Assembly: GCA_900660155.1 (NCBI GenBank)
Contig: CABFPE010000249.1
Location: 583,038-647,037 of the forward strand
DNA length: 64,000 nucleotides
Origin: Hofstenia miamia
Lineage: Eukaryota; Xenacoelomorpha; Acoela; Hofsteniidae
Reading direction: 5' to 3'
In this document: in pieces, positions 12,080 through 23,935 of the stretch
How positions within the stretch are numbered: the first letter of the stretch is position 1
Layout of the letters: each line of letters begins with the position of its first letter
Notes under the pieces: generated by a model
What the model saw: only the letters and a program-made list of their open reading frames with translations
Told to the model about the DNA's origin: nothing
Database searches by the model: none
Translations under genes and position numbers: made by a program

Positions 12080-13790
12080 TTATGAGATTTAGCAATAACT
12101 GCCAAATTTCAACAACAACAACAACAGCATCCTCACCTATATTTCCTGATCGCTTGTTAATGTTACACACGAATTTCTCCGTATCCGAGTGCAGCCTCTA
12201 CACAGATTCAACGTTTGTACCCAATAGTCCCTTCAGAAGAGATGGGTATGGTGTCACAAAATCTCTTGGTGCAGCCACCCCTTAAAAGTATTACACTGGT
12301 GGGAATGAGTATTCACTTACCAGACTCTGCTATAGCTAATTTTCGTTCATTTGTTTCGGAAGATCCCTCATTTATTTATTCCTGATGTTCAGCACCTTCA
12401 CTTAAATGTTCAGTCTCAGGCTACCTCTGCAGGTGAATAATCGTAATTTGATCTCCATTTTAACCTGCGTTATCTTATTATAATCGCAGATGGCTCGTTT
12501 CCTTAACCAACAGCAACAGCCAGAAAATAATGATGAACACCAATCTCAAATTTAATTTAACTTATCAGGTGAAACTTTGTCAGAATTTCAATTATGCAAA
12601 TTACTACAGTTTCCTTCATGAAAGGATATACTAGACTCACAGGGAGTGGTAGAAGAACAATTATTAACGAACTGATCTTACTCCTTTCATGATGGAAACT
12701 TGACTTTAATGTTCCTGATCGCATCATGAAATTATTTAATATACACATATACTTAACTAAATTTAAGCCCACAGTACTTAAACGTCAGAATCAACCCCAG
12801 TTTTCGTTACATATATTACACGGTGATGCAATATTAAAAGCTTTTTCGGATGCTAATGTTATTGTACCGGCTAAACGCAGATCTCATTTCCAGGCCCGTT
12901 CTTTCCCAGTTTCTATATTTGGTGGCAGCCTGCAGTCGTGGGCATCTCATTTCAAACGCTTTTAACATCGCATATACGTTTTCAGCTTCTATTATTATGA
13001 AAATTATGAGGAAGTGGTCGCCCCTGGATTACATTCTCTTACAGTTCGACTTACAGTAAGCCTTTACCATCTCCCCATAAGTTCTAAAAACTCATATCAT
13101 AACTATTTTCTTAGCTCATGATGGTTCTCGTTATATGCTTGTACGTGCTATGATGGGACTCTCTTATTCGATTGCCGCATGTCATTGTTATTTCCTTTCA
13201 GAAGATTGAGATATTCGTCATGGGCACACATTGATATTCTTTTTATTTGTATTCCATACTCTGCCTTAAAACTTGTTCAAGTTACAAATTTCTTGTAGGC
13301 AAGTGCACGCGTCTCACGGATTACGTGACATGGATTACTTAGGATACCACTCATTCTATTTCTGTTACTGCTGGGCGTCAAGCTCTACTTACCTTACTTG
13401 CCGAAGTGATATTAAAACTTTTTCTCTTAGACAGACAGGCGGCTCTAGGTAATCTCTCCTTCTCATTGGTCATTAATTGTATTGCCTACAACATCTTATG
13501 TTCGCGGTACCACAAATTCTTACTTCTTATGAACTTTCACGAGTAATTGGAAGGATACGCAAGTTCCTCCGTCATCAGAGGTCTGTATTCAAATGCTACA
13601 CTTTATTCGCTAAGGATAGTGAATCAGCAATTACACTCATTTTCTTCGCTTCATGCAACAATTTGCATATTTTCGAAAATAATTACACGCTGCCGTAATA
13701 GCATTAGATCAGGCTTCGCATGGTGTCACATTAATGGTTTTTGACCTCTTGCACCCTCACTTAATTCCGGTACATAGCATGAGTCGGTTT
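12080..13790 (+). mobile_element. Retroelement fossil A (unclassified, RT-RNase H type)
   Basis: Scattered readable segments resemble a retroelement polymerase, including an MMGLSYSIA-like segment and a WAHID motif in the place of the RT catalytic YxDD region. A connection-like segment (AALGNLSFSLV) matches the equivalent segment of the fossil at 26.7-27.5 kb. The copy is old and broken many times. The short RT/RNase H spacing recalls DIRS/Ngaro or pararetrovirus-like elements rather than Gypsy, but I cannot place the family. Confidence 0.5.
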
Positions 13791-14280
13791 TAGCAAACTT
13801 AATAACTCATTTTAGAATATTAACATATTTTGAATACATTCTAAAGATAGTATAACAGATAAAGCGTCCCAGATGTTCTTTCAGGTTCCAGCACCTCTGG
13901 CTTTTAATGTGTATTTGTGAAATTTAAGTGCCTATTATGTTATTTAGCGAACGTTAATTGTAAACTTAGTATTTTTCGATAATTTGCTTTAATGCCATTT
14001 TTAGCACTCGGCTCCAATTTTTATCCTTACAACACTTACGATAGTTGCAGCGTACTCTTCAGTATGTGTATAAATTGGAGTCCATTGTTTTACTTTATAA
14101 TCATTCTGTTTTTTGTGTGCTCGGAGCAATAATGATTACTCGCTAAAAAATTCATCGATCCTTAAAATATTTTGAAGGAAGGGACTACTAAAAGACTATG
14201 TCCTACAAAAATTCAGGAATTTATGTGGAAAAATCAGCTTAAATGGTTATGTGGAAAAATACATGGAGGAAGGAATTTAT

Positions 14281-14301
14281 ATTTATTTATATATATATAT
14301 A
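14281..14301. repeat. AT-rich simple repeat at the PLAC8 donor
   Basis: TTTATTTATATATATATATA lies just inside the intron past the exon 1 donor. It would let the exon frame read through into a short SYIYI tail if unspliced. Confidence 0.6.
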
Positions 14302-14313
14302 AGAATGCGCTAC

Positions 14314-14769
14314 CTTGAATCTGACAAGAGTTGCAAGAGCGAGGTACGCAAATATGATTAAAAAACACAACATCAGGTATAGTATAAAGCTGGTTGGTAA
14401 TAGTTCTGCCCTATCATTGTAGGCTGCTATAAATTGTGTAGAATAAAACAACATCAGCAGCAAAAAGTTGAAAATGTAACACGCAACAATGGCGAGGCCA
14501 TATCCAGTTAGATTCGCTTTTTTGGCTACGATGTACTCGCCAACACAAGGGAAAAAATATGTGAGCAAACAGAAAGGAAGATCTTCGAAGCATCCAAATA
14601 TATCGGAATGCCAAGTACGAAGTGGTATTACATCTGCCGAAGGGGGAACCACTGTACTCGGTTGTGCATATCCGACAAATCGAGGTTGTTCATAGGGAGG
14701 TGGTAAATCACTTCCTCCACTTACTCCAGCATTTAACTGTTGCTCTAACTGCTTCTTCTCCTGCGACAT
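14314..14769 (-). CDS. PLAC8/cornifelin-family membrane protein, exon 1
   Basis: This exon encodes the first 152 residues of a predicted 197-residue protein. Residues 1-45 are a polar, proline-rich leader (SDLPPPYEQPRF, a PPxY motif of the kind bound by WW domains). Residues 52-70 carry the PLAC8 signature WHSDIFGCFEDLPFC followed by YFFPC. Two strongly hydrophobic helices follow (about 83-105 and 118-145). The exon ends VRFK at a donor (AAG|GTAGCG) and joins exon 2 at 4,044-4,181 in phase 0. Family members act at membranes in vertebrates and as cell-number regulators in plants; no specific function can be assigned here. The ATG at 14,769 directly follows an acceptor-like GAATTTTTAG, which suggests a 5'UTR intron or trans-splicing. 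The long hydrophobic insert between the two cysteine clusters is larger than in the shortest family members. Confidence 0.88.
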
Positions 14770-16340
14770 CTAAAAATTCTCTAACCTTATATATATAAAA
14801 TTCCAAAAGAACTTCTTTCATATTGTCTATAGATATAAATGTGACAATTGCAATAAATTGTACATTGATGAAACAGTTCGACATTTGGGAAAGAGAATAA
14901 AAGAACATCTTAGTGGACATTGAAACAGAAATCTACCAACATCCTCACGAAATTAAAGAATATAATTTTATATATTATTAAAGACACAACAAATGGTAAA
15001 TTATAAAATCGACAGCAAAGTGTATGCAATGAGATCATCTTATAGTTAGTATAGTTGAACATAAATTTAGTTACAGGATATTTGGTAAACTGACAATAAT
15101 TGTAACACATCGAAATTGAGTCTTAAAGCTGTCGTCATATTCAAAACAAAAGGACACTCAATTAATATAGGTCTGGTGGAAATGTAAATAACACGTCTAT
15201 TCAAGGAAAAAGATGGCTAACGGTTAAGTAAACAATCAGGCGACAAAGGAAATACGGAAACGTATACTACAGCCAAATTCAACGTCATTCATTCAATAAT
15301 GTTAACAAGTGACAGAAGAAAAAGAAAGATTGAATGAATACTAACACCACGCAAAAATATGAATAGATTGAAAATTTCTAATTTTAAATAACTGGAAAAA
15401 TCATGATGAAAGATTGTTATAAAGTAGTGTATCAAATGTGGGATATCGAATAAAAAATCAAGTAGCTGTCTTCAAAGCATATTCATTTTCTGTATTTGCG
15501 AATAAATTTGAATTTTAAGCATAATTTCATGCTGAAAACATGCGATGTAGTATTTCACTTGCGAGACAAAATTTGATTTCCGCGACAATGCAAAGAAAAA
15601 ATCAACACATTTCAATTTCTTTTTGGAAAAAAAATACTTGCATGTAAAAATAAATCTGTTGATACACGAACCACGCTGATACATGTGTACTAGTATGTTA
15701 AAGCATGATGAATGCGAAATTTTTTGCTTAAGTGTTTATGAAAATCGTTCAGATGTGACCCAATCTATCTAATGAAAGTCGTAAAATGCAAATACACTGC
15801 CTTTTCTATTTTATGCTTTGTACCAAATTTTAGGTAATTATTGTCTACTATAAGTTTTACCGTATATATATATATATATATATATAAATATTTAGTAGTG
15901 AACAGTCTGTATTAAATATTTCCGCCTGTGAAAATGTGCAGTCTCTTTATATGATGATGATTATTGACAACAATATTTCAGCACCATCACTAATTTGAGA
16001 AAACTATCGATTGGCAATGACCTTATCAGTTACATCAGTGAGATGTGAACGTTCTATATTTCATTGAATTTCGTGAAATCAGCTCTAAACACCACAATGG
16101 ATNTATATATATATATATATATAAGGTGTTCTCATAATTACACTAAACTTCTATTCTTCGTTGGTGTATAAATGCACATAAACCTTTGATAGTGGGTGTA
16201 TCGAAAAGTATTCATTTATTCTTATCATAAAATGTCGCTTAGTATCTCCAATATAAAAATATTCACATTCTTCACAATCATAATTGTACACAAAGGAAGA
16301 AACTAGATGGGATCTTTGTCTTGGGTCTTTAAGGAGGTAA
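14770..16340. other. Intergenic DNA upstream of the PLAC8-family gene
   Basis: No supported gene. It contains (TA)n arrays at about 15,860-15,886 and 16,104-16,125 (with an ambiguous base at 16,103). A TATATATATAA stretch at 14,787-14,798 lies just upstream of the PLAC8 start on the minus strand and could be promoter-related, but such strings are common here. Confidence 0.4.
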
Positions 16341-16792
16341 ATACTAGTTTTAAGGATGGGATGGGGATAGTGAATTCAATATACCTGATAATTCCGGATA
16401 ATTTGACAGCTGGATACCGGATAATATATTGTTCAATTATTACTGAAGCACAAACTCATTTCTCAATTAATATCGACCTCTTGAGCACATATTTTTAGCA
16501 TCGCCACCATCAGGATCCGCAGCGAACAAGTATTCAGCAACAATGGAAATGTATTGTCAAGTCACCGCAATAGAATGTCAAAAATTTGTTTTGTTTTCTG
16601 AAAACTTGCGTGTCATAGAAAAAAATTTACATTTTCATGAAAATTCAATTTCTAAATCAAGTTTTATCTCAGAATTGAGTGATAATGTTGGAAATGCTAT
16701 CCGGTAAAATCTGGTAAAAAATTCAATATTTCCGGATATACGGATCCGACTGTGCAATTGCCGATTTTGCCGGATTCTGGTAAATCCCCAAT
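16341..16792. repeat. Decayed copy of the TAGGGATG hAT-type MITE
   Basis: It resembles the better-preserved copy at 55,391-55,773 from end to end. Shared features are a start near TTTTAAGGATGGGAT, repeated CCGGATAAT motifs, a shared middle (TTCTCAATTAATAT) and an end with CCGGATTCTGGTAAATCCC. The termini are eroded and no target duplication is recognisable, so it is older. Confidence 0.7.
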
Positions 16793-17242
16793 TGGTTTAA
16801 TCACTGCGATTTTTTAAGTGTTTTATTAATAGAAGAAATATTTGATTTAAGTTGCTTAATGTTTGAATCAATGAATGGTAGCCTCCAATAAATAGGTTTC
16901 AGTACGTCCTTTACTTCGTTTTGAGGTGGTTTGAAGTGATTGCTTAACCAATGTACTTCTTAATAATTTTATGTGAATACTCATTAATGGAAACTAAAAT
17001 TCTCTGATTCAAACATTAAACAACTTAAACAAAATATTTTGACTATTACTAAAACACTTAAAAAATCAATGATAAAACCAATATTGTACTTCTTAAAGAC
17101 CCAAAAACAAAGAACTTCAATTGCATACAAATACTCGTTATTGCATTTCCCTCCCCATAATTCAAATGTAAAGCATAGCGGGCAACCATGGTCTGTAACT
17201 AAATAAAACCGGTCGGACAATTACCGAAGCAAACGCGTAATA

Positions 17243-17905
17243 CAGTGGTGTGTAAAAGTTCACGGGCACCTAACTTGGACAATTTTTTTTTACAGTGATG
17301 AACACTATAGCTTTGATTTTTTGCAATTGGGTTAATTTTAACATTGCGAATTCAAATCTCTTCTCAGTTTTTTATATGTGAAATTTAATTTTGATCCTAT
17401 AACCTTGTAAAGTGCCCCCCTAAATCTATGTTAGTAAATATGCATGTTATGTAAAATATAACGCATAAATCATATTCAGCATGAACAAATTAGTATAATC
17501 AAAAATTTTTGTAAGAATTTATTCAGAAGTTTCTAAAATATTACTAATCAAATCTTGTGCTAACCCCATTGCAATGTTCAAATTTGCATTTCAATTAGCA
17601 ATATAATGGGATTTGCACAAGATTTGACGACCAATATTTCAGAAACTTCGGAATAAATTCTTACAAAAAATTGTGAATATACTAAGTTTTTCATGCTGAA
17701 TACGATTTTTGTGTTATATTTTACATATCATGCATATTTACTAACAGAGTTATAGGATTAAAATTAAATTTCATAGATAAAATTGAGGAGAAATTTGAAT
17801 TCGCAATGCTAAACTTAACCCAATTACAAAAAATAAAAGCTATAGTGTCCATCACTGTAAAAATATTTGTCAAGTTAGGTGTCAGATAAATTTTGCACAC
17901 CACTG
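17243..17905. mobile_element. Foldback element / MITE, 663 bp, TA-flanked
   Basis: The element is almost one long palindrome. Left (from 17,243) and right (to 17,905) halves are complementary over about 315 bp each, around a loop of about 30 bases near 17,590. The termini are CAGTGGTGTG and its complement, and TA flanks both ends, as expected for Tc1/mariner-type target duplication. Inner landmarks on both arms include CACCTAACTTG, ACACTATAGCT and CAAATCTTGTGC. No coding capacity; it would depend on a transposase elsewhere. Arm mismatches indicate moderate age. Confidence 0.9.
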
Positions 17906-19363
17906 TATAAATAAATCGAACTGGTTTCAACTCTAACAGTCGCTATTAACATAATACTTGAAAAAGCATTTATTTTATGCAAAAAATTGTTTATAAATGA
18001 AATTACTCAAAAAATCCCCAAGCGCACATACATTTTTGAAAGATATTAATTTTAATAGAAAACTGAATAGGGTGTGCCAAGAAATCTAAAGTATCCAGCT
18101 ATTTTTAAATCCGCCCGAAAATTGGAGAAGGGAACCAGTAAATTTTAAGCAAAAATTACTCAAATTTCAAAATTAAATCCAAATATAAGGTGCAACAAAA
18201 TGTCAGAAATTTTGAAAATATAGAATTGCTATTACAATATTTCAATAATTGATCATTCTCAGTACCTATTTTAGAAAATCATGTTTTAAAAACCAATTGT
18301 AAAGTGGAGAAAAAAATCACATTGAACAATTGTTGACTAATCTTTGTTTTTAATATACCAATTGAAAATAGGCAACGCCCATAAAAAATTAACTTGGATA
18401 AAGAAATGAATGAAGCATCGTAGTGCTCCTTCAGTACATGTGACAGCAACTAAAATTAATTATGAACGAAACTGTGTATCAGGGTACATCATTCACGAAA
18501 ATCTAATGTGAATAGCGATTCAGATGCATGTTCCCACTGTGATTGAAAATCTTAAGAAGATAACGTGTGCCGCCCCGTAAAAATGGGTATTTCATAAATT
18601 CAGTATGGAAAACACAAACTTTGCAATTGATTAAATTCGCATATGTTTGGAATTTGTCATTGCCTACATGCAGTGATGGTCAACTTAAATGGTCAAAAAT
18701 TGACTGCATAACATTTACAATTCATCACGTTATTTTCAGTTATCAAATACATTGCTCTGCACAAGACTACAACACATTACGGGCTGTTAGCGGAAATTTT
18801 CCGAAATCCAACATAAACAAGGAAATTAAGCAAAATTGAACAGAAATGGAAGAGTTCGCGAAAACCAACATGAACAAACTGGAAGTAATCGAAAACGTTT
18901 TGGTCGAAGTATGACAACATTCCGGTAGTTATTGCATCATGGTTCAAGTGCAACTTGAATCATAATATTTCGAGAAAAAGAGAGAGACAACACACGATGT
19001 CTTTCATTTTTACACAGGCTTTATCTGTCCGAACCACTACACACATTAGAAGTTTATTAACACTAGAATATCAATTTAAGTGATTACCTTGCGTTCGCGT
19101 ACAATCTAAAATATTTATCTGTGCTTAGTCTAAATTTGCCAAAATAAAAATGTTCAACAAAAATTTTGCTGAAACAGCAAAGCTACATAAATGTCTTAAT
19201 AAAATATATAAATATATACATTGAAAAAACGAATAGCAATATAGCTGTTTTTTAGCACAACGTACACAATAAAAACACAAAAGGGAAATACAAACTACAA
19301 AAAGAAAATTACAACAAATTGCACATAATAAAAATTGCGGGATTGAGAAGCAGAAATGAATTT
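17906..19363. other. Intergenic DNA, 3' of the SPFH gene
   Basis: No supported gene; a 90-codon open frame at 18,567-18,839 looks accidental. A minus-strand AATAAA (19,053-19,058) is about 305 bases past the SPFH stop and is a possible polyadenylation signal. Confidence 0.4.
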
Positions 19364-20275
19364 CTAAAGCTTAATCATAAGCTTTGATTCTGATTTCAAA
19401 GCATAATATTTAAGGTAGTTGTCCAGAATCTGGTCTACTGAAAGATTGGGTAACTGTTTATGAATAGTTTCTAGAGCTTTTGCTCGCTCATCCCACTTGT
19501 TAAATTCAGCAGCTGCGGCCTCCTGAGCGTGCACAATAACTGAGGTGGCTTGACCTTCTGCACGTGTCAATAATATCTCAGCATCAGCTTCGGCTTTTAA
19601 AAAATTCGTACGCGCGTCTGTCGTTTTTTGATCCCGCTCGCGCAACACGCGGTCATATTCCTGAGTGACTTCCTGTTTCTTTTCATTGGCATATTCATAT
19701 TGATCGGGATGCGTCACCTCTCGCAGTTGCACTAATTGTGAAGTAGCGAACGCATTTCCTCTAATATACGCGGCTTGAAGATCTTCTAACATTACAGACT
19801 CTATCTTACCTCTACGAAAGTAGAAATCTTGCCCAGAAAATTTTGCGCATGTGTCCTTAACAGTATCTCTAGTCAAACTGTACAAATACGTCTGCCAATT
19901 TTCTTCGGGACCATACAAAAGAAGAACATCATAGAGATTTTCGCGGTTAATCAAGTACTGAGTAGCTAGATTAATCCTCATATTCAATCCCTCCACTGTT
20001 AAACAGTTGACTTCAAGTCCGCCCACCAATTCGATCGTTTGCAAAATGCGTTTATACGTATAAACTTTTGCTGCAGGATGCGTAAAATGACGACCTTCTT
20101 CAAGAATAGTTGTTCTATCGACACTTTCGGAAAACGTGTTGTATAGAATTCCATACTCATCGAAATTTACATCATTTATTGACATGACGATTAAAACAAA
20201 AGCTGTAAAAATGGTAAGAGCCAAAAATACTCCTGAAACTACAAGAGCAACTTTCAACAAATTCTTAGAATCCAT
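19364..20275 (-). CDS. SPFH/prohibitin-domain membrane protein, 303 aa
   Basis: The ORF is uninterrupted from ATG (20,275) to TAG. Residues 8-33 form one hydrophobic segment (VALVVSGVFLALTIFTAFVL), a likely signal-anchor. Residues about 35-200 have the band-7/SPFH layout: EYGILYNTFSESVD, EEGRHFTHPAAKVY, the strand-rich core ending INLATQYLINRENLYDVLLL, then the helix containing AYIRGNAFATSQLVQLREV. Residues about 205-265 are a charged, alanine-rich coiled-coil (KKQEVTQEYDRVLRERDQ, EADAEILLTRAEGQATSV), typical of the stomatin/prohibitin C-terminal helix that drives oligomer assembly. SPFH proteins form ring- or cage-like membrane scaffolds; which subfamily this is, and its partner, cannot be told. 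The ATG lies one base after an acceptor-like TTTTTGTTTTAG, again suggesting a spliced or trans-spliced 5'UTR. The lack of introns in the coding region contrasts with the other genes and could reflect ancient retroposition. Confidence 0.9.
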   Translation of the reverse strand: MDSKNLLKVALVVSGVFLALTIFTAFVLIVMSINDVNFDEYGILYNTFSESVDRTTILEEGRHFTHPAAKVYTYKRILQTIELVGGLEVNCLTVEGLNMRINLATQYLINRENLYDVLLLYGPEENWQTYLYSLTRDTVKDTCAKFSGQDFYFRRGKIESVMLEDLQAAYIRGNAFATSQLVQLREVTHPDQYEYANEKKQEVTQEYDRVLRERDQKTTDARTNFLKAEADAEILLTRAEGQATSVIVHAQEAAAAEFNKWDERAKALETIHKQLPNLSVDQILDNYLKYYALKSESKLMIKL

Positions 20276-21299
20276 GCTAAAACAAAAATATATTTAAATA
20301 CTAAAAGCCTACTTTATACAAAAAATAAACTTTGTAAACTTAAAACAGTAAAAGTATCACAATTAAGAAAAATGAGAATAAAAAGTTTGAAATTCATTGA
20401 ATAAATCTATAATTGAAATGCGATTTGATTATAAAATTTGTTGATTATAATTTTGGTCAAATAAAAAACACATCTACAATGGAATGATTGTACAACAAAC
20501 ATGCAAAGGAAACACCAAAAAATGTCTGGTATAAATTACCTGGGGACTTAGTTTTGATTTCATTGATAATTATGTAAAAACAAACGAGAAATGAAAAATT
20601 AATTGTGTCAAAATAAAAGAAGTTATTTAGAGAAATGCAATGGTCAGTGATGCGTGTAAACGAATCTTAAAAGCAAACATGAATTAAATCAAACGTTCGC
20701 AATAACAAGATGATGTTGTAAAAGAAAGTTTGTCTTCCAGGAACTACCCAAATTTGGACGTTATAAAACAATTTTGTTACACTGTAAAGGTGGAATTTAA
20801 AATTGGTTATAAGCAAATGGTAGTTATAAAGAAATTTTACTTCATAATAGTTTAAATTTCATTAAAATCTAGGCTCTTCATGCGCAATAAATGCTATTTA
20901 AGTTCCCAAAAAGAAAATTCAGAAATTCATTGTCGGTTCACTATTTTTGCTATGGTATATAAAATCTGCTCAATTAATAAGTTGTGACAACAAATCTTGA
21001 AATTTTGACTTCATTGTAAATTAGCGTTTTGAAATAGCATATTTAACACTTTTCAATGTTATAGTGTAAAAAGTATTCAATACAATGATTTAGAGGGTTG
21101 TCGTGATAATTTTATGTATAACTTGTCATTACGTTTTATACATTGCTTTGTTATACAATACAACAGCTGTTCTCCCTAACACAACAATATTATTAATAAT
21201 CTTGATAATGGTCAAGATCTTTCAAAACTGGTCCCAATGCGGAGATGTAGCGCAGATTCTGCTATTAATTATGACATGGACGAAAAGCTTGTTGAAGTG
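20276..21299. other. AT-rich intergenic DNA upstream of the SPFH gene
   Basis: No coding segment or repeat is recognised apart from scattered A/T runs. Confidence 0.4.
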
Positions 21300-22930
21300 A
21301 ACAAAGTTTCGAGGGATTGTAGCTCTGGTAATTGTTTGTACTGCGGCCGCAAGAAGCATATGGATGGTTCTTGACTATTGGAAGAATATGATGCAGCTCT
21401 GAAAAGATTCATCTCTGCTGTGAACCAATCGGGGATCACCTTAAACTATGAGAAGTCTGTGTTCAAGACCACGTGATTAACTCTTTTGGGGCATGTTCTT
21501 GAGGGTTCTTGAGTTTCCAGCTCCAAGAAATAGTAAAGTACTTGGGTGTTGGGGTATAATGCTAAATTGATACCTGATTACTCGCTAAAGATTGAGCCAT
21601 TGTTCGAAATAATGAAGCAAAACAGTTTTCCACTAGGAGCTGATGTTATTTCGCGCATTAAGGAACTTAAGGACCAGGTTGCTGCGGCAGCTTTACCGAC
21701 CCTTGAGGAAGGAGGATGGTCCACTTCTCCTAAAAACTGATGCATCAGGAGCAGCAATTGATTGCATTTTCTCTCAATGTAGCCGTCCAATTGCTTATTT
21801 CTCACGTTCTCTAATGCCTGGTGAGCAACATCAGTCTGCAGTCGAAAATGAGGCTTTGGCTATTGTTGAGAATTTTCGCAATTGGTCGAATTTTTTTAAG
21901 GTTTTTCGTGCTATTGTGAAAACATATCAGCGCTCTGTGTCATTTATTTTCTCGAGCAATAAGTCTAGAATCAAGAACGATAAGATGAATTGTTGGAGGT
22001 TGGAGCTTTCAAAGTATATTTTTGACATCAAGAATCGCAAGGGCTCTGAGAATGTAGCCGCGGACATGTTCTCTAGGATAAATGCATTTGGCAGAGCGTC
22101 ATTTCATGACCAATGGCATGAGACATTGGCACACCTGGGAATAACAAGGATTTGGGATTATGTGAAGGGCCTGAAGCTTCCATACAATTTGGATGACGTA
22201 AAAAAATCTATTAGTTCATACCGTACTTGTGCTGAATTGAAGCCACAGTTCAATACCGTATCAGAGCCAGGGCGTTTAGTGAGATCAACAGAACCATTTG
22301 AGCGCATCAATATTGATATTGTTGGTCCCAAGCAACGGATCTTTAATGGTATGGAATACATTTTGACAGTGATTGACGAGCATTCAAGACACCCTCATTC
22401 ATCCATTCAGACCATGGCATGCAGTTCGAATCTAAGGAATTTAATAGTTTCTTTTTAGACGCTGGAGTTTCACATTCTCACACGTCACCTTACCAACCGT
22501 CAGGAAATAGCCAATGTGAGGATTTTAATGAGGTCATTTGGAAAGCCGTTTCGTCTTTGCTCAATTCATGGTGCTTGTCTCAAAGGAAGTGGGATCAGGT
22601 TATACCAGAGGCTTTGGTGTCAATCAGGACGTTATTTTGCACAGCTACCAATGAAACTATTTAAATTTGAGCGAAGGGAATCTGCCGGTTTTTCTCTGCC
22701 TGGGTGGCTTGCAGCCAGTCGATCAGCTTATTTAAGGATGACCTGTTGGTTAGGCTAGTTCAGATTGTGGAGGTTATAAGTCTTTATTTGGCGAGGGTGG
22801 AGTTCCCCAATGGGAGGATCGCCATGGTCTCAGCAAGAGATTTGACTCGAACACCAGATAACTTCAGCCAGGCGCATCAATGTATTTTAGCCTTTTGCTA
22901 TTCAAGATTAGTAAACTGTTTACCATCATA
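21300..22930 (+). mobile_element. Ty3/Gypsy retrotransposon fossil (pol part)
   Basis: Readable parts in order are the end of the reverse transcriptase (an LLGHV motif), RNase H (LKTDASGAAIDCIFSQ, then YFSRSLMPGEQHQSA) and integrase (HETLAHLG, then FERINIDIVGP). No flanking LTRs are recognised; gag and the start of pol are missing. It is broken several times and not functional. The order RT-RNase H-integrase is diagnostic of Gypsy rather than Copia. The right end abuts an oppositely oriented LINE fragment. Confidence 0.88.
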
Positions 22931-23935
22931 TAAATAGCCATGGACCGAGTTTAGTACCACAGGGAGTTCCCAATTCGACAATGTACTGTCAGGTAAGCAG
23001 ACGCTTTGTTGGTGATTTGTCAAGAACGATAATATCCAATTAATCACTAAACTGTTAATGCCATAGTCCACAAGTTTTTCTTTTAAAATATGGTGATCGA
23101 CAAGGTCAAAAGCTTTCTATAGATCAAAAAGTAGAACACCAGCATAGCAATTACCGTTGTCCAAATGTGTAAGCAAATTATGAGTAGTATCAATCAGAGC
23201 TGTTATTATTGATTAATCACGAACAGCACCAAATTGCTAGGGTCGAGCCTAGGAAGAATTTTAGGTTTTAGTTCATTTACCAGCATGAAGTCTTCAATTA
23301 TCTTAGAGACCTTGTAAGTAAGAGAGGCAGGCTGAATATCAATTAGCGGACATTCAACCTGCGCAAAAGGGAGACCCATCTGCTTGTCTGAACGACATTT
23401 TAACCAACAGTGATAAGGTGCCAGCTCACAGGCATATTCCTTCAAAATCCAGGATGGGATCATATTACCATTTATGTCAGGACCAGCAGTTTTGGCACAA
23501 TTTTTGAGTTCAAGTGTTTGTACATGGTATATTCATCAATTTTTATTGTGAAATTTTCATGGCAAATATCCACACGATCATCTAAAGCTAGCTCAGAATA
23601 CAGGTTAGTAATACTAGCAAGATCATGGTTTATGAAATTAGGTAAAGAGACGGACGATAGTTCTGCTATTTGCTACTAAGAGGTAAATATCTTGACTCCG
23701 TCTTAATGTTACCAGCTGGCTTTAACATTGCTCCACCCTTCTTTGGGTTTGTCATTTTCAAATTAACAATATTTGATTCAAAATAATGTATACGCTGTTT
23801 ATGTATAGTTCTTGTGGTGAGATTACGCCACTGTTTAAATTTGGCAATATCTCTTTTGCTTAAAACCTTTTGACGTTCCTTAATCATTGTTCTAATCCTG
23901 TCATTAATCATGGTTTATTGATATTGTAGAATCGC
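22931..23935 (-). mobile_element. LINE reverse transcriptase fragment, minus strand
   Basis: From right to left the minus strand shows a pre-RT linker (DRIRTMIKERQKVLSK, then KQRIHYFESNIVNLKMTNPK), RT motif 1 (PASLTYKVSKIIEDF), the palm segment with KAFDLVDHHILKEKL and GINSLVINWILSFLT, and a GTKLGPWLF segment where it stops. At least one in-frame stop just before KAFDL and shifts between blocks show it is dead. The 3' half of RT and the tail are missing at 22,931, where the Gypsy fossil begins. Jockey/CR1/L2-like by motif spacing; probably not the same family as the element at 1.8-2.6 kb. Confidence 0.82.

Larger units (their letters stand above)
4182..14313 (-). other. Intron of the PLAC8-family gene (~10.1 kb)
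   Basis: The intron is bounded by a donor (AAG|GTAGCG) at 14,313 and an acceptor at 4,182. It holds a candidate nested gene, a foldback repeat, a GC-rich insertion and a retroelement fossil, each listed separately. The stretches 4,182-5,960 and 10,327-12,080 show no supported gene. Opposed overlapping open frames at 10,645-10,885 are both uninterrupted but match nothing I know. Confidence 0.75.

Noticed and set aside
18567-18839. 90-codon plus-strand open frame
   Set aside because: Low-complexity, no recognisable motif, no supporting splice sites; expected by chance in this composition.
23206-23463. Plus-strand frames opposite the LINE fragment
   Set aside because: The minus-strand RT motifs explain the openness; the plus-strand frames are shadows.
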